Source: Paenibacillus_G sp049942825 (GTDB lineage: Bacteria > Bacillota > Bacilli > Paenibacillales > NBRC-103111). Taken from it: a DNA stretch of 64,000 nt. Where the stretch lies: NCBI RefSeq assembly GCF_049942825.1, contig NZ_CP187970.1, positions 2,170,001 through 2,234,000 on the forward strand, written 5' to 3'. Below are positions 1-8,593 of the stretch, in pieces. The notes under the pieces are model-generated. The model made no database searches and was not told the origin of the DNA. It saw nothing but the letters and a program-made list of their open reading frames with translations. The position numbers and the translations under genes were made by a program. Numbering within the stretch: position 1 is the first letter of the stretch; every line of letters begins with the position of its first letter.

Positions 1-508
1 CAACAAGGACAGGACGAGATTGATGGCCACGTTAAAGCTGCTGAACAACCTGTACGATAAACGCAATTGGCAATCATTGTATTTGGGTGTCGAAGGCATG
101 CATTATACCCTGAAGGACGGCAGGGCGATCCGGCTCCCGGATGATAAGAGGACGCAGGAGAACCTGCTGCTGCATCCCTGGCAGGAGCTTGCCACCTTGG
201 ATTTCACCACTAAACTGCTAAAAGGTGCGGCATCGGAAGACAGACTGTGGAGCGTGGACCAGACGATTCGGAATATGGAGCAGGCCCAAATCTACAGTAA
301 GAATATTGCCGGAGACGGCCTGCCCGCCAGCATCTACGCGGATTTCCCGGACATTAACAACCGCACGCTGTATGTGGAGTATGCGACCAAGATTATTCTC
401 GGGCAGTACCCGATCAGTAAGTTCGAAGAGTTCGTGGAGAAGTGGTATGCATCCGGCGGCGGCGAGGTGACCAGGCGCGCCAGAGAGTGGTACGAAAAGG
501 TGCAGTGA
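1..508 (+). CDS. Extracellular sugar-binding protein, C-terminal part (cut by window edge)
   Basis: The reading frame is open from base 2 without a start, so the gene begins upstream of the window. About 168 C-terminal residues are present, ending at TGA 506-508. The segment with YVEYATKIILGQYPISKF and a terminal REWYEKVQ matches the C-terminal lobe of the large LplA-type binding lipoproteins that Paenibacillus uses to deliver oligosaccharides to LplB/LplC permeases. A TTG at 20 and ATG at 23 lie inside the domain and are not likely starts. No permease follows: the next gene is convergent, so permeases, if any, lie upstream. Ligand cannot be told from this fragment. Confidence 0.8.
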   Translation, partial: NKDRTRLMATLKLLNNLYDKRNWQSLYLGVEGMHYTLKDGRAIRLPDDKRTQENLLLHPWQELATLDFTTKLLKGAASEDRLWSVDQTIRNMEQAQIYSKNIAGDGLPASIYADFPDINNRTLYVEYATKIILGQYPISKFEEFVEKWYASGGGEVTRRAREWYEKVQ

Positions 509-695
509 TCGTTTGCCAGCCAGTCGGAGGACAAGCACATCTATTGGTCACATGCGTCGAAGTCGCGGTCTTTTCCTGTCAGCCAATGCGCAAAGGGCCG
601 CCCTGGATAAGAGAGCGGCCGGTAAAAAGCGGTAATCTCCATCGCGTACTTCAGGCCTAAGCTTACGGTAGGATAGGGGCTGGTCGAGCTTATCA
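509..695. other. Convergent intergenic region with weak hairpin
   Basis: This short gap lies between the ends of the binding-protein gene (plus) and the SpoVB gene (minus). The only structure seen is a GGCCGC/GCGGCC hairpin (arms 596-601 and 615-620) without a clear T-run. No gene is supported; open frames here lack ribosome sites. Confidence 0.4.
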
Positions 696-2210
696 CTATG
701 AAAGAATTCTTCTGCTTCTCCGACTCCAGGCCATGGTAAAGGACAATACGGCGAAATAAACGAGCAGCGAGAAGACGACGGAACCGAGGGTGTTCCACAG
801 CATGGGAAGGGCCAAGTGATCTAGATACCGGATACCCCAATGCCCGCAAAGTACCATGATGATCATGGCAAATGTGCCCCTCGCATAGGGGCGGATATCC
901 CAGTAGAACCCGATGCTGCCGGTGATGGAGTTAAAGTTGAGTACCGTGATGAGCACGATGCTGAGGCCCAGCGCGAAAGCGATGCCGACAATGCCGAACT
1001 CGCTGCCAAGCACATAGATCGCAGCCACTTTGAACACCGTTGTAATGATGTAATTCCATAGGGTGGCATTCGCACGGCCAAGCCCCAGCAGGATGGCATG
1101 CAGCGGCGCATCGAAATAATGGAGGAAAAACATCGGCGCCAGGATTTTCAACAGATGGCCGGCTTCCGGCGCGTTATAAATGAGCGTAGTGAGCGGCGTG
1201 GACCAAACGTACAGGATGACAGTGGCCGGTGCCCCGATCAAAAAGCCCAGGCGCAAAGCCTGATCCATTCTTTCGTGCATGAGCAGGCTGTTCTTGTTGG
1301 CAGCCGCTTCGCTGATGGCCGGGATCAGAGCGGTGGAGAGGGATTGCGTGATAAAGCTGGGCATAAAGAGCAGCGGGAAAGCATATCCGGCAATCATCCC
1401 GAACTGTTTGGTGGCTAGCGCCGTGCTTACGCCGGCAGCAGCCAGGCTGGTCGTAATGAGCAGCGGTTGGAAGGCGCCGTAGAGCGAGTGAATCAACCCA
1501 TTCCCGGTAGTCGGCAGGCCGATTCGAAGGAGCTCCGAGAGGGTGGACCGGCCCCTCCGAAGGTGGGCGCCCCATGTCTCGCCCGGCAGTTTGGCTTCCC
1601 CGCGCAGCTTGTAGCTTGCCAGCAGAAACAGCAGAGAGCTGATCTCGCTGATCACCGAGGCGGCCATAGCCCCGGCGGCGGCATAGGCAACGCCGTAGGG
1701 CAGCAGGACGTGTACCAAGGCCAGCACACATGCGATCTGCACGGTATTCTCCAATACGTCGGAGGCGGCGATGGTCTGCATTCGCTGCTTCCCGCGGAAG
1801 TAGCCCTTAAGTACCGCGGAGACGGCAACGATCGGCGCAATGGGCGTAATCGCGAGCATGGCGTAATAGGCTCGCTGATCGCTGAGAAGTAGGGAAGCAA
1901 TCCACTCCGAGCCAAGAAGAGAGAGAGTCGTCAGCGTGACACTCAGGAATCCGGTAACGAATAAGGAGACGTGCAGGATCCGTCTCACCTTGGTCCGGTC
2001 CTCGCGGGCATCGGCCTCAGCGACCAGTTTGGAGATGGCGACAGGCAGGCCGAGCTCCGTAATGGTGATCACCAGCGGAACCAGGGGATGGGCCATCATC
2101 AACAGGCCGATCCCCTCGGCACCCAGCACCCGGGCTACGAACATACCGCTGATTAAACCTAAGATGCGGTTGATGAGAGCGGCGGCGGACAAGAATATCG
2201 TACCCCTCAT
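696..2210 (-). CDS. spoVB: SpoVB-family polysaccharide flippase / sporulation membrane protein
   Basis: This 504-residue polytopic membrane protein belongs to the MVF/MATE-like lipid-linked polysaccharide exporters. The N-terminal block (GAEGIGLLMMAHPLVPLVI, ELGLPVAISKLVAEA, then a region with AYYAMLAITPIAPIVA and LKGYFRGKQRM) is typical of SpoVB, which helps build spore cortex peptidoglycan in Bacillaceae. Roughly 12-14 hydrophobic segments span its length, as expected. The annotated ATG (2208-2210) has no recognisable ribosome site. The frame continues upstream as PIPKPSQTF, which also resembles the family N-terminus, until a TGA directly preceded by an AAGG-ATG (complement of 2241-2250). 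The real start may therefore be upstream and damaged, or ATG 2210 may be used weakly. YkvU or YtgP paralogues are the alternative identity. Confidence 0.75.
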   Translation of the reverse strand: MRGTIFLSAAALINRILGLISGMFVARVLGAEGIGLLMMAHPLVPLVITITELGLPVAISKLVAEADAREDRTKVRRILHVSLFVTGFLSVTLTTLSLLGSEWIASLLLSDQRAYYAMLAITPIAPIVAVSAVLKGYFRGKQRMQTIAASDVLENTVQIACVLALVHVLLPYGVAYAAAGAMAASVISEISSLLFLLASYKLRGEAKLPGETWGAHLRRGRSTLSELLRIGLPTTGNGLIHSLYGAFQPLLITTSLAAAGVSTALATKQFGMIAGYAFPLLFMPSFITQSLSTALIPAISEAAANKNSLLMHERMDQALRLGFLIGAPATVILYVWSTPLTTLIYNAPEAGHLLKILAPMFFLHYFDAPLHAILLGLGRANATLWNYIITTVFKVAAIYVLGSEFGIVGIAFALGLSIVLITVLNFNSITGSIGFYWDIRPYARGTFAMIIMVLCGHWGIRYLDHLALPMLWNTLGSVVFSLLVYFAVLSFTMAWSRRSRRILS

Positions 2211-2489
2211 GAAGGTTTGCGACGGTTTCGGTATCGGGACTCACATCCTTCAGTTGTTCAACTACTACCACTGTATTAGACTATTCGGAAAAAAATGTGA
2301 ACATGCTTCCTAATCTCGTCGGTAGGTTTCTTGAGTTATCAACCCATCCGGTATATTTCAAACAACCGGTTGGACGAGAATCGGTGGAATCGCCAGCGAT
2401 CAAACTACTGGATGACAGGAATCCCCACTACACTCAGGAGAGTTCCGGTTCGTAGGGGCCGGGCTGAAGGTGAAGATGGGGGGATCGCT

Positions 2490-5400
2490 GTGATCACAAA
2501 GATCGATCTATTGAAGGAATGGAACGTATCGCGAGCACTGGACGCGGAGAGCGGCTGTGCGCTTGCGGATTCCGTCACATTGGAGTACCCGACGCCTTCG
2601 AATGCCGCCAGCTGGTATGGGATTGGGTTCGAGCGTGGGAACGACACGTCCTTGGACGCGATGGGCTGGTATGGGTTGAAGCTCGATCTGCTCACCGATG
2701 CAGAGGAGGCGGAGATCGGAGTGACAGCCCGGTTCATGGATGGGCGGAGCGTAAGCACGGGACTCCTGCTGGCGGGACCCGCAGAGCACCGGGTAACTGT
2801 GAAGCTCACCGATTTTGAGATCGAAGGTGCCAAGGCCAACATCTGGAGGTTCCTGAAGAGCTTCGAGCTGCAGGGGGATGCGGTGCTTCTCTCCGCCCGT
2901 CTCGTACGGGGAGACCGGATCTATGTGGCGGCGAATGTGCTTGGTCAATCGGGGGCTGTGGGCGAGGACGTCATCTATACGATGAGCGTTCACAACTGCA
3001 CGGATGTCCGGCAGCGTGTCTCGGTGAGACAGCTTTTCTATGGGTGGGAATCCCTGCTTCCCGCGATAACGCCGGAACAGTTTGTCCTGGAGCCGGGAGC
3101 CGGTCAGGAGATTACGGCTACAGTCACGGTGCATCCGGCGATGGTACCGGGAGGCCACGAAACGACAGTATTGCAGTTTACACCGAATGGTGACAGCGGC
3201 AGTGCCGTGAAGGTAGAGTTCAAGACGCTAAGGGGGCTGCCACACCCCTATATTTACCATAATGCGCAGCAGTGGCGCGAAACCCGGGAGAAGATCGACA
3301 AGTACCCGCAGTTCAAGCCAGGGGTTGATCAGATCCTTGCTGACGCGGACAACTGGGAAGTCAAGCCTCCGGTTCCGGTGGAGGAGCGGGATTACTGCTA
3401 CGACACCCAGGAGGAGCATGGGATCATGTCGGCCGCTTACGCGTATGCGCTGACGGGCGAGACCCGGTATGCGGAGAAGGTGGCGCAGTTCCTGCGCTAT
3501 TTTATCGACGAAGAGACAGGCTACCCCCGGAAGAAAAAAGGCTGCTCCCAAAGCTATGTCCAGGAAGGGCATTTTTTTCAGCATCTCGCCATTCCTTATG
3601 ACATCATCCACAGCGCAGGCGTCCTGACACCGGACGAGCACAAGGGTGTGGAGAAGACGTTCCGGATCTATATGGATATTCTCGACCATCACATCCAGTA
3701 CGGGCATATCTCGAATTGGCTGCTGTCCGAAATCACCGGGGCAATCTACTGCGCACTGGCGATCGAAGATATCGAACGGGCCCTGCGGTTCGTGTTCGGC
3801 CCGGGAGGGGCGGTCGACCAGTTGAAGTACGGTTTGTTTACTGACGGCTGGTGGTACGAATGCTCCGTCGGCTACAACACCTGGGTGTCTTCCATGTTTA
3901 TCCATATTGCCCGCGCGCTGCTTCCCTTTGGATACAACATCCTGCATACGCACTTCGCGGTCCCCTTCAGTGACGAAGTGAACAGCACCTACCGCGGGGC
4001 GGATGCGGAAGTGAGGTTCGGGATGTACAACAAGAAGTGGGGCGGCAGCGTCAAGAACTATGTCTGCATCAAAGATATGTTCGACGCGACCCTTCCATTC
4101 CTGGATTACAGGGGAGTGCTGTTCGGCATCAGTGACTCGGACGAGAAGAAGCTGGAGGGGGTGCACTTCGGCTCCACCTATGACCTTGCCTACCACTATT
4201 ACAAGGATCCGGAGTATATTCCGGTGATAAAGCAGAGCGTTCACGCCGATCCGATCTTCGGCCATGCCGAGCTGCCGGAAACTGCTTCCTCCTATGTCAA
4301 GAAGAATGCTTATTCGGATAATGTAGGCATTGCCATGCTGCGGAGCCAGACGCCGGGGCGGGAGCAGAGTGAGCAGATCCAGGCCGTTCTGCGGTACGGC
4401 TCGCATGGGTATGCCCACGGGCATTTTGACCGGACGGCTCTTCTGTCGGTGATGCGCTATGGACGCAGCTTCTTCAATCCGGAGCATGTATGGTGGGGCT
4501 ACGCGCACTTCATGTACAAATTCTACGTGCAGAATTCGATGACGAAGAACATGGTGGTCGTCGACGACAAGGTTCAGGTGCCGAGCGATTCCAAGCGGCT
4601 CCTATTCTACAGCGGAGAAGCGATTCAGGCTGCGGCGGTCGAGACGAAATCAAGGTGGGCTTATCCGCCTTACGGCGGGATGGTGTACAACGACGACGAA
4701 ACCCTGCAGGAGCGCTGCCGGAGGAACGCGAGCTCCCTGCCGGAGCTCGAAGATGCGCCGCCGTATGGCGAGATGTCCGATTTCACCGAACCAGTGCTCC
4801 AGAGACGGGTCATGGCCGTCACCGACGATTACATCGTCCTGTTCGATGATGTGCAGGGCGAGCGGGAGCATGAGTACAGCAGCCTGTTCCAGATCAAAGG
4901 CTACCAGGGGCTGCAGGCTGAAGTGCTGGAGAAGAAAGGACATACCGGCCAATGGACGGAGAATCCTTTGTCCGATGCGCAGTTTATCACAGACTGCCAC
5001 TGGTATGAAGCGAGAGGGACCAGCACGGCCCGCTTCTGCACGATCTTCGGTGAAGGGGAGGATCAGCGGGGCAACCGGACGTTCCACAATACCCCGGGGG
5101 AGCTGCATATGGATGTGCATACCGCCTGGCCCCGCCAGACGCAGCAGGTCGTGGGCCTGGCAGCGGAGTATCACGGGATGACGATTCCTATGGAGTACCG
5201 GGTGGAGGTGGACGGAGCGGTAACGGCTCAAGGCGAATTCGGCGCCTGGCTGCTCGGTGAAGGCCGGTGCGATGTGAATCTGCTCGGGGCGGAGACCTTA
5301 ACGCTGCGGGTGAAGCAGCAACCGACCTATAACGAACAGAACTATCCACAGAGAACGAAGCAGGGATTGTTCTGGGGCGAAGCTTACCTGGAGCTGGCAG

Positions 5401-5924
5401 ATGGCAGCCGCAGGTACCTGAGCGATCTCAGTCCGCAGTATGATAATGTCGATCAGGGCTATGGCTTCGGCCGGGACTACGAGGGCGGCCGGGTGACGAT
5501 CGTGGGCCGGGAGTACCCGGGTGCGATCCCGGCAAGCCCGGTAGACCACGACAGGGAAGGAGTCATCACGCTGGATCTGAGAGGCCATGGAGCCGTACGC
5601 TTCGTAGGGCTGATCGGCGCGGATGCCTTCCCGGGGGATGAGGAGCAGAGACGCCGGACCTACGGGGTCCGGACACGGGGCAGGGCTGCGCGCTTCATCA
5701 CCGTCGTGGAGCCCTATGAAGCGGACGCCATGGTGAAGTCGGTCCGGTCGCACGATGAGCGCTCCGTGGAGGTGCTCCTGAAGGACGGGCGCACCCAAGT
5801 CATCACGGTGGATGGGCTTGGTGGGGAAGACCTTACCGTCCGGTTCACGGAGTACCGGGCGGGACAGCTGCTTCGCGAGGAGACGGCAGGGGAAGGGAAG
5901 CCATTAGCTGAGCAGGTGAGGTAA
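2490..5924 (+). CDS. Large heparinase II/III-like polysaccharide lyase
   Basis: Predicted 1144-residue protein with no signal peptide at the chosen start, so cytoplasmic or non-classically placed. I chose GTG 2490 because a G-rich ribosome site (2478-2483) sits 6 bases before it; the frame is open back to 2331 but that stretch reads like non-coding sequence. Layout: a beta-rich N-terminal region (about 1-250), an alpha/alpha toroid (about 250-620, e.g. HGIMSAAYAYALTGETRYAE), then the central beta-sandwich of heparinase II/III proteins with the signature YGSHGYAHGHFDRTALL near residues 635-652. The His residues of that motif and upstream Tyr/His residues form the elimination site in this superfamily. 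From about residue 1005 there is an NPCBM-like carbohydrate-binding segment. It is a paralogue of the 33568-37152 gene. Substrate is probably a uronate-containing polysaccharide or oligosaccharide; the exact PL family cannot be assigned by eye. Confidence 0.75.
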   Translation: MITKIDLLKEWNVSRALDAESGCALADSVTLEYPTPSNAASWYGIGFERGNDTSLDAMGWYGLKLDLLTDAEEAEIGVTARFMDGRSVSTGLLLAGPAEHRVTVKLTDFEIEGAKANIWRFLKSFELQGDAVLLSARLVRGDRIYVAANVLGQSGAVGEDVIYTMSVHNCTDVRQRVSVRQLFYGWESLLPAITPEQFVLEPGAGQEITATVTVHPAMVPGGHETTVLQFTPNGDSGSAVKVEFKTLRGLPHPYIYHNAQQWRETREKIDKYPQFKPGVDQILADADNWEVKPPVPVEERDYCYDTQEEHGIMSAAYAYALTGETRYAEKVAQFLRYFIDEETGYPRKKKGCSQSYVQEGHFFQHLAIPYDIIHSAGVLTPDEHKGVEKTFRIYMDILDHHIQYGHISNWLLSEITGAIYCALAIEDIERALRFVFGPGGAVDQLKYGLFTDGWWYECSVGYNTWVSSMFIHIARALLPFGYNILHTHFAVPFSDEVNSTYRGADAEVRFGMYNKKWGGSVKNYVCIKDMFDATLPFLDYRGVLFGISDSDEKKLEGVHFGSTYDLAYHYYKDPEYIPVIKQSVHADPIFGHAELPETASSYVKKNAYSDNVGIAMLRSQTPGREQSEQIQAVLRYGSHGYAHGHFDRTALLSVMRYGRSFFNPEHVWWGYAHFMYKFYVQNSMTKNMVVVDDKVQVPSDSKRLLFYSGEAIQAAAVETKSRWAYPPYGGMVYNDDETLQERCRRNASSLPELEDAPPYGEMSDFTEPVLQRRVMAVTDDYIVLFDDVQGEREHEYSSLFQIKGYQGLQAEVLEKKGHTGQWTENPLSDAQFITDCHWYEARGTSTARFCTIFGEGEDQRGNRTFHNTPGELHMDVHTAWPRQTQQVVGLAAEYHGMTIPMEYRVEVDGAVTAQGEFGAWLLGEGRCDVNLLGAETLTLRVKQQPTYNEQNYPQRTKQGLFWGEAYLELADGSRRYLSDLSPQYDNVDQGYGFGRDYEGGRVTIVGREYPGAIPASPVDHDREGVITLDLRGHGAVRFVGLIGADAFPGDEEQRRRTYGVRTRGRAARFITVVEPYEADAMVKSVRSHDERSVEVLLKDGRTQVITVDGLGGEDLTVRFTEYRAGQLLREETAGEGKPLAEQVR

Positions 5925-5952
5925 GGATCTGCGTATAGAATAAGTCCAATTG

Positions 5953-5997
5953 ACCGTCTTCGGCCGGGGGGCAGCCCTGGAAGAAGACGGTTTTTTT
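5953..5997 (+). terminator. Rho-independent terminator after heparinase-like gene
   Basis: Perfect 9-bp arms ACCGTCTTC (5953-5961) and GAAGACGGT (5983-5991) are followed directly by a run of seven T (5991-5997). It lies 29 bases after the stop of the lyase gene, which is thus transcribed as a single-gene unit at its 3' end. Confidence 0.85.
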
Positions 5998-6068
5998 GAA
6001 AAAAGCTCAACAAATACAGACAACTTTTCCTCCAAGCAAGTTTTCCGGAATGCAAAACACCATCCTCT

Positions 6069-6100
6069 TTGACTTTTTTTGAAACCGGTTTCCATATAGT
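6069..6100 (+). promoter_or_regulatory. Candidate promoter overlapping a LacI/CcpA-type palindrome, no gene downstream
   Basis: TTGACT (6069-6074) and CATATA/TATAGT (6093-6100) form a poorly spaced -35/-10 pair (18-20 bases). Between them is the perfect 12-bp palindrome GAAACCGGTTTC (6081-6092), of the kind bound by LacI-family repressors and close to a catabolite-responsive element. No open frame with a ribosome site follows, so the promoter may be orphaned by a deletion. Confidence 0.45.
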
Positions 6101-6344
6101 GCTGAACATGCTGATCTTGCCGCGACAGAAACTAAGCGATAAAGTAAAGTTTACAAATATTACTCTAAATTCTATGGCGATAATTGGAAATAGAAAATGT
6201 TGTACAAAGAGGGGGGAATTGTTGACATGTTCATGGGATTTGCAAGTTCTTGTCAGAGGGAGGGGGATTATAGCTGATAAAATGCCCTGTGATGTGGAAC
6301 GGGAGAGGCCCCTCCTTGCACAAATTATTTTTTTTATAAAGAGG

Positions 6345-6516
6345 CAGTAGATCCCTAAGAAGGATGGCAAACAGAGGCCGCTGGGCATCCCCATCGTTCG
6401 GGATCGGGTCATTCCGATGGCAGTGTGAAGGGTTGTCTAACGATCTTATGGGGAACCCTCACATATGATTTGATGAGGAGGGGCAGAACTTTATCTGCCC
6501 TTACTCGTGAAACGGG
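6345..6516 (+). pseudogene. Group II intron remnant (reverse transcriptase scrap plus 3' RNA domains)
   Basis: Frame 6351-6428 encodes IPKKDGKQRPLGIPIVRDR, the hallmark of group II intron reverse transcriptases (PK-DG-RPLGIPT-RDRV), ending at TGA 6426. It is joined within about 15 bases to sequence resembling the intron 3' end. GATCTTATG (6442-6450) can pair with CATATGAT (6462-6469) around a GGGGAACCC apex, like domain V. A GGGGCAG/CTGCCC hairpin (6480-6500) like domain VI comes next, ending near TTACTC. Most of the reverse transcriptase, the maturase domain and the 5' RNA domains are missing. This is therefore a dead, internally deleted element. The RT match is clear; the RNA-domain reading is inference. 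Confidence 0.6.
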
Positions 6517-6517
6517 G

Positions 6518-6865
6518 TCAGCTTCTTTGTTTTTTCTGTGAAATGTCCAGCAGCTTGAAGAAAGTGGGGACATAGAGAAGGAGTGAGATCACGAAAATCG
6601 CTGCTTTCATTCGGGACGGCACAACAGGAGAGAAGATCAGGACGTTCAATGCAGCTGCGAGTAAAATTTCAACAGCGGTGAATGGATGAGGAATCATGCC
6701 TTTGAACGTAACATAATTTCTTCTGAGCATCAGGAATAGTCCGATCACCAGACACACTACCGTTACCGCCGGATGGAATCGGTCTGTAACGATGTAAATC
6801 CACAGCGGGCCATATAGAAAAAAGTAAACGACCATCGACAGCCATGCCATTTTACTCCAATTCAT
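6518..6865 (-). CDS. Small hypothetical membrane protein
   Basis: A 115-residue protein with about four hydrophobic segments (residues 5-25, 32-47, 62-80, 85-103) and a basic C-terminus (KKQRS), so an integral membrane protein with its tail probably inside. GGAGGG lies 6 bases before the ATG at 6865, a good ribosome site. I do not recognise a family. It is a single-gene unit whose stop abuts the intron remnant. Its base composition is more AT-rich than the sugar genes around it. Confidence 0.65.
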   Translation of the reverse strand: MNWSKMAWLSMVVYFFLYGPLWIYIVTDRFHPAVTVVCLVIGLFLMLRRNYVTFKGMIPHPFTAVEILLAAALNVLIFSPVVPSRMKAAIFVISLLLYVPTFFKLLDISQKKQRS

Positions 6866-6963
6866 GAATTCCCTCCATTTGGATTCGTTTGTTCAACTGA
6901 TTCAGGGAGAGGCCAGAAGTTCCTCTCCCTAAAGTATACTTTAAAATTCCAAGAAATGTAAAA

Positions 6964-7562
6964 TTATTCCGTATCGATAACTGGTTTAGGGAACCAGCCG
7001 TCCCAAACAACTTTTATATACACACCTTTGTTGTTAGCAACGGCGATCGTACAGTAGTACATGAAGATGGCGATGCTTGCTCCGCCCATAAAGCCCCATA
7101 CTGCGGCCAACCCTGCTCCTACAGGTCCTCCGGTAAGTGTTCCTAAAGCGGCAATCGAAAGGATTACAGCATCTGGTCCTGCAGCAATAGCGGCCCAAAG
7201 ATACATTTTAATATCGCTATTGCTGAAGTGGATCGTCCAACTGGAAAAATAAAGATTAGGATTAACGGTCGATTCAGAAAGGCTTGGTTGTGAAGTACTG
7301 TTGCTTACCATCCTACTAGCGAGCTGTTGTGCTTTCGCAAGTTGTTCTTTGTTTTCGTTCGCGGCTTTTAGTACGGTTTTCAGAGTGGCGATATCGTTTT
7401 GGGTGTAATGATAAGCGCTTTCAAGTTCTGCGTCGCTGACTGAAATATTGATGTTACCTGAAGGATCCCTTGTGATTTTTTGAGCCAATCCGCTGTCTGT
7501 CAACTGCTTAACAAATCTGCTGGCCTCAGCAGAAGGAGCGAATTTGATATCGTGATTATTGT
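6964..7562 (-). pseudogene. 5'-truncated gene, product with glycine-rich hydrophobic C-terminus
   Basis: The frame codes for about 199 residues starting inside the protein (NNNHDIKFAPSAEASRFVKQ). Upstream of about 7562 it runs into the antisense of a transposase fragment, so the real start and any signal peptide were lost to an IS insertion. The middle is polar and helical. The C-terminal third holds two hydrophobic segments rich in Gly/Ala (about LSIAALGTLTGGPVGAG and WGFMGGASIAIFMYY), then an aromatic, charged tail (VVWDGWFPKPVIDTE). That shape recalls secreted membrane-active or bacteriocin-like proteins of bacilli, but no family is recognised with confidence. An in-frame ATG at 7596 lies in the transposase DNA and lacks meaning. 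Confidence 0.5.
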
Positions 7563-8366
7563 TGGCCAAGTGCAATCGACTTGATTCCACCACCATTGCG
7601 GTGGGGAAATCCCGGTTGCCTTGGGCTTTATTTCACGGAGAACGGGCGGGAATTAAGCTGCATGTATCGCTTGAGGCTGCTTCTTCCATGCCCCAAAAGG
7701 TCATTGAATCGATCGGATCGAAGCACGATGGCCCTGTCGGTGAAGGGCTTGCCGATAAAGAATATGTCTTGGTACAGGATCGGGCCTACGGAAAAATAGA
7801 GCGATTCGACCGTTATCAAGAAGAACGTCAGTCTTTTATCATCCGTTTAAAAGATAATGTTCATTTAGTTCGACCTCGAGCATTGCGTCGCCAAAAAGTA
7901 GATGGTTCGTCCCTTGTTCGCGATATAACATGTAAATTAGGTACGCTCCAGTGTCGCTTAGAGAAACGACATCTAGTAGTAATGTTCGAAGACAGACAAG
8001 GACATGAAATTCGTGTAGTGACCAATCTTTTGAAAGCTTCAGCGGAAGAAATAGCGCAAATTTATAAGACACGATGGGAAATTGAGACGTTCTTTCGGTG
8101 GATTAAACAGCACTTAAACGTCCCTGTTCTCTTCGGCACCACACAAAATGCAGTGTACGGTCAGTTGTACGCTGGCACTGATTATTTATGTCTTGTTGAA
8201 ATGGCTGTTTGATACGACCCGCTCCATGATTCCGGCTTGCTTCGATCTGTCTTTTGTAAGATTTACCCGATTGCTCAGCTTAAATAAATTGCCCAGCAAC
8301 TGGGTCATTCAATCGAACCTTGTTCTTAATAAGGTTCAAAAAAATAACTTAACAGAATTTGGTTAA
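7563..8366 (+). pseudogene. IS4-family transposase remnant, 5'-truncated and frameshifted
   Basis: The frame from about 7563 carries the first catalytic motif (RLDSTTIAVGKSRLPWALF), the second catalytic Asp (VLVQDRAYGKIERFD) and the YREK-like region with the third acid (YKTRWEIETFFRWIKQHL). These are typical of IS4-group transposases common in bacilli. The N-terminal third is missing. At about 8174 one extra G shifts the frame: the true continuation (ALIIYVLLKWLFDTT) lies in the +1 frame and runs to 8366. It inserted into, or recombined with, the gene on its left. Both terminal inverted repeats are not identifiable, so it is a dead fragment. Confidence 0.75.
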
Positions 8367-8593
8367 TCAATAGGCCTGGTTTTTTGTTTTTTTGAGAGAG
8401 AAGGGTAAGAATCACACTCCAATAATGTTACATAGTGATCCGATTGTTATTTATTACACTCGGTAATCCCTGTGGCGCCGTGGTATGTTTGCACCAAGAA
8501 GGGAGGTGACAGGCTTCCGCTGCACAGCGAATTGTGAACGCTTACGTAAGGTTTCCGCGAACGAATCATTCATTCTATTTCAGGAGGTATTTC

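Noticed and set aside
2331..2489. Longer N-terminus for the first heparinase-like gene
   Set aside because: The 53 extra residues look like translated non-coding sequence, and GTG 2490 has a ribosome site.
7559..7596. Start of the truncated minus-strand gene at ATG 7596
   Set aside because: These bases are the antisense of the IS4 transposase DDE motif, so the N-terminal residues are not part of the original protein.
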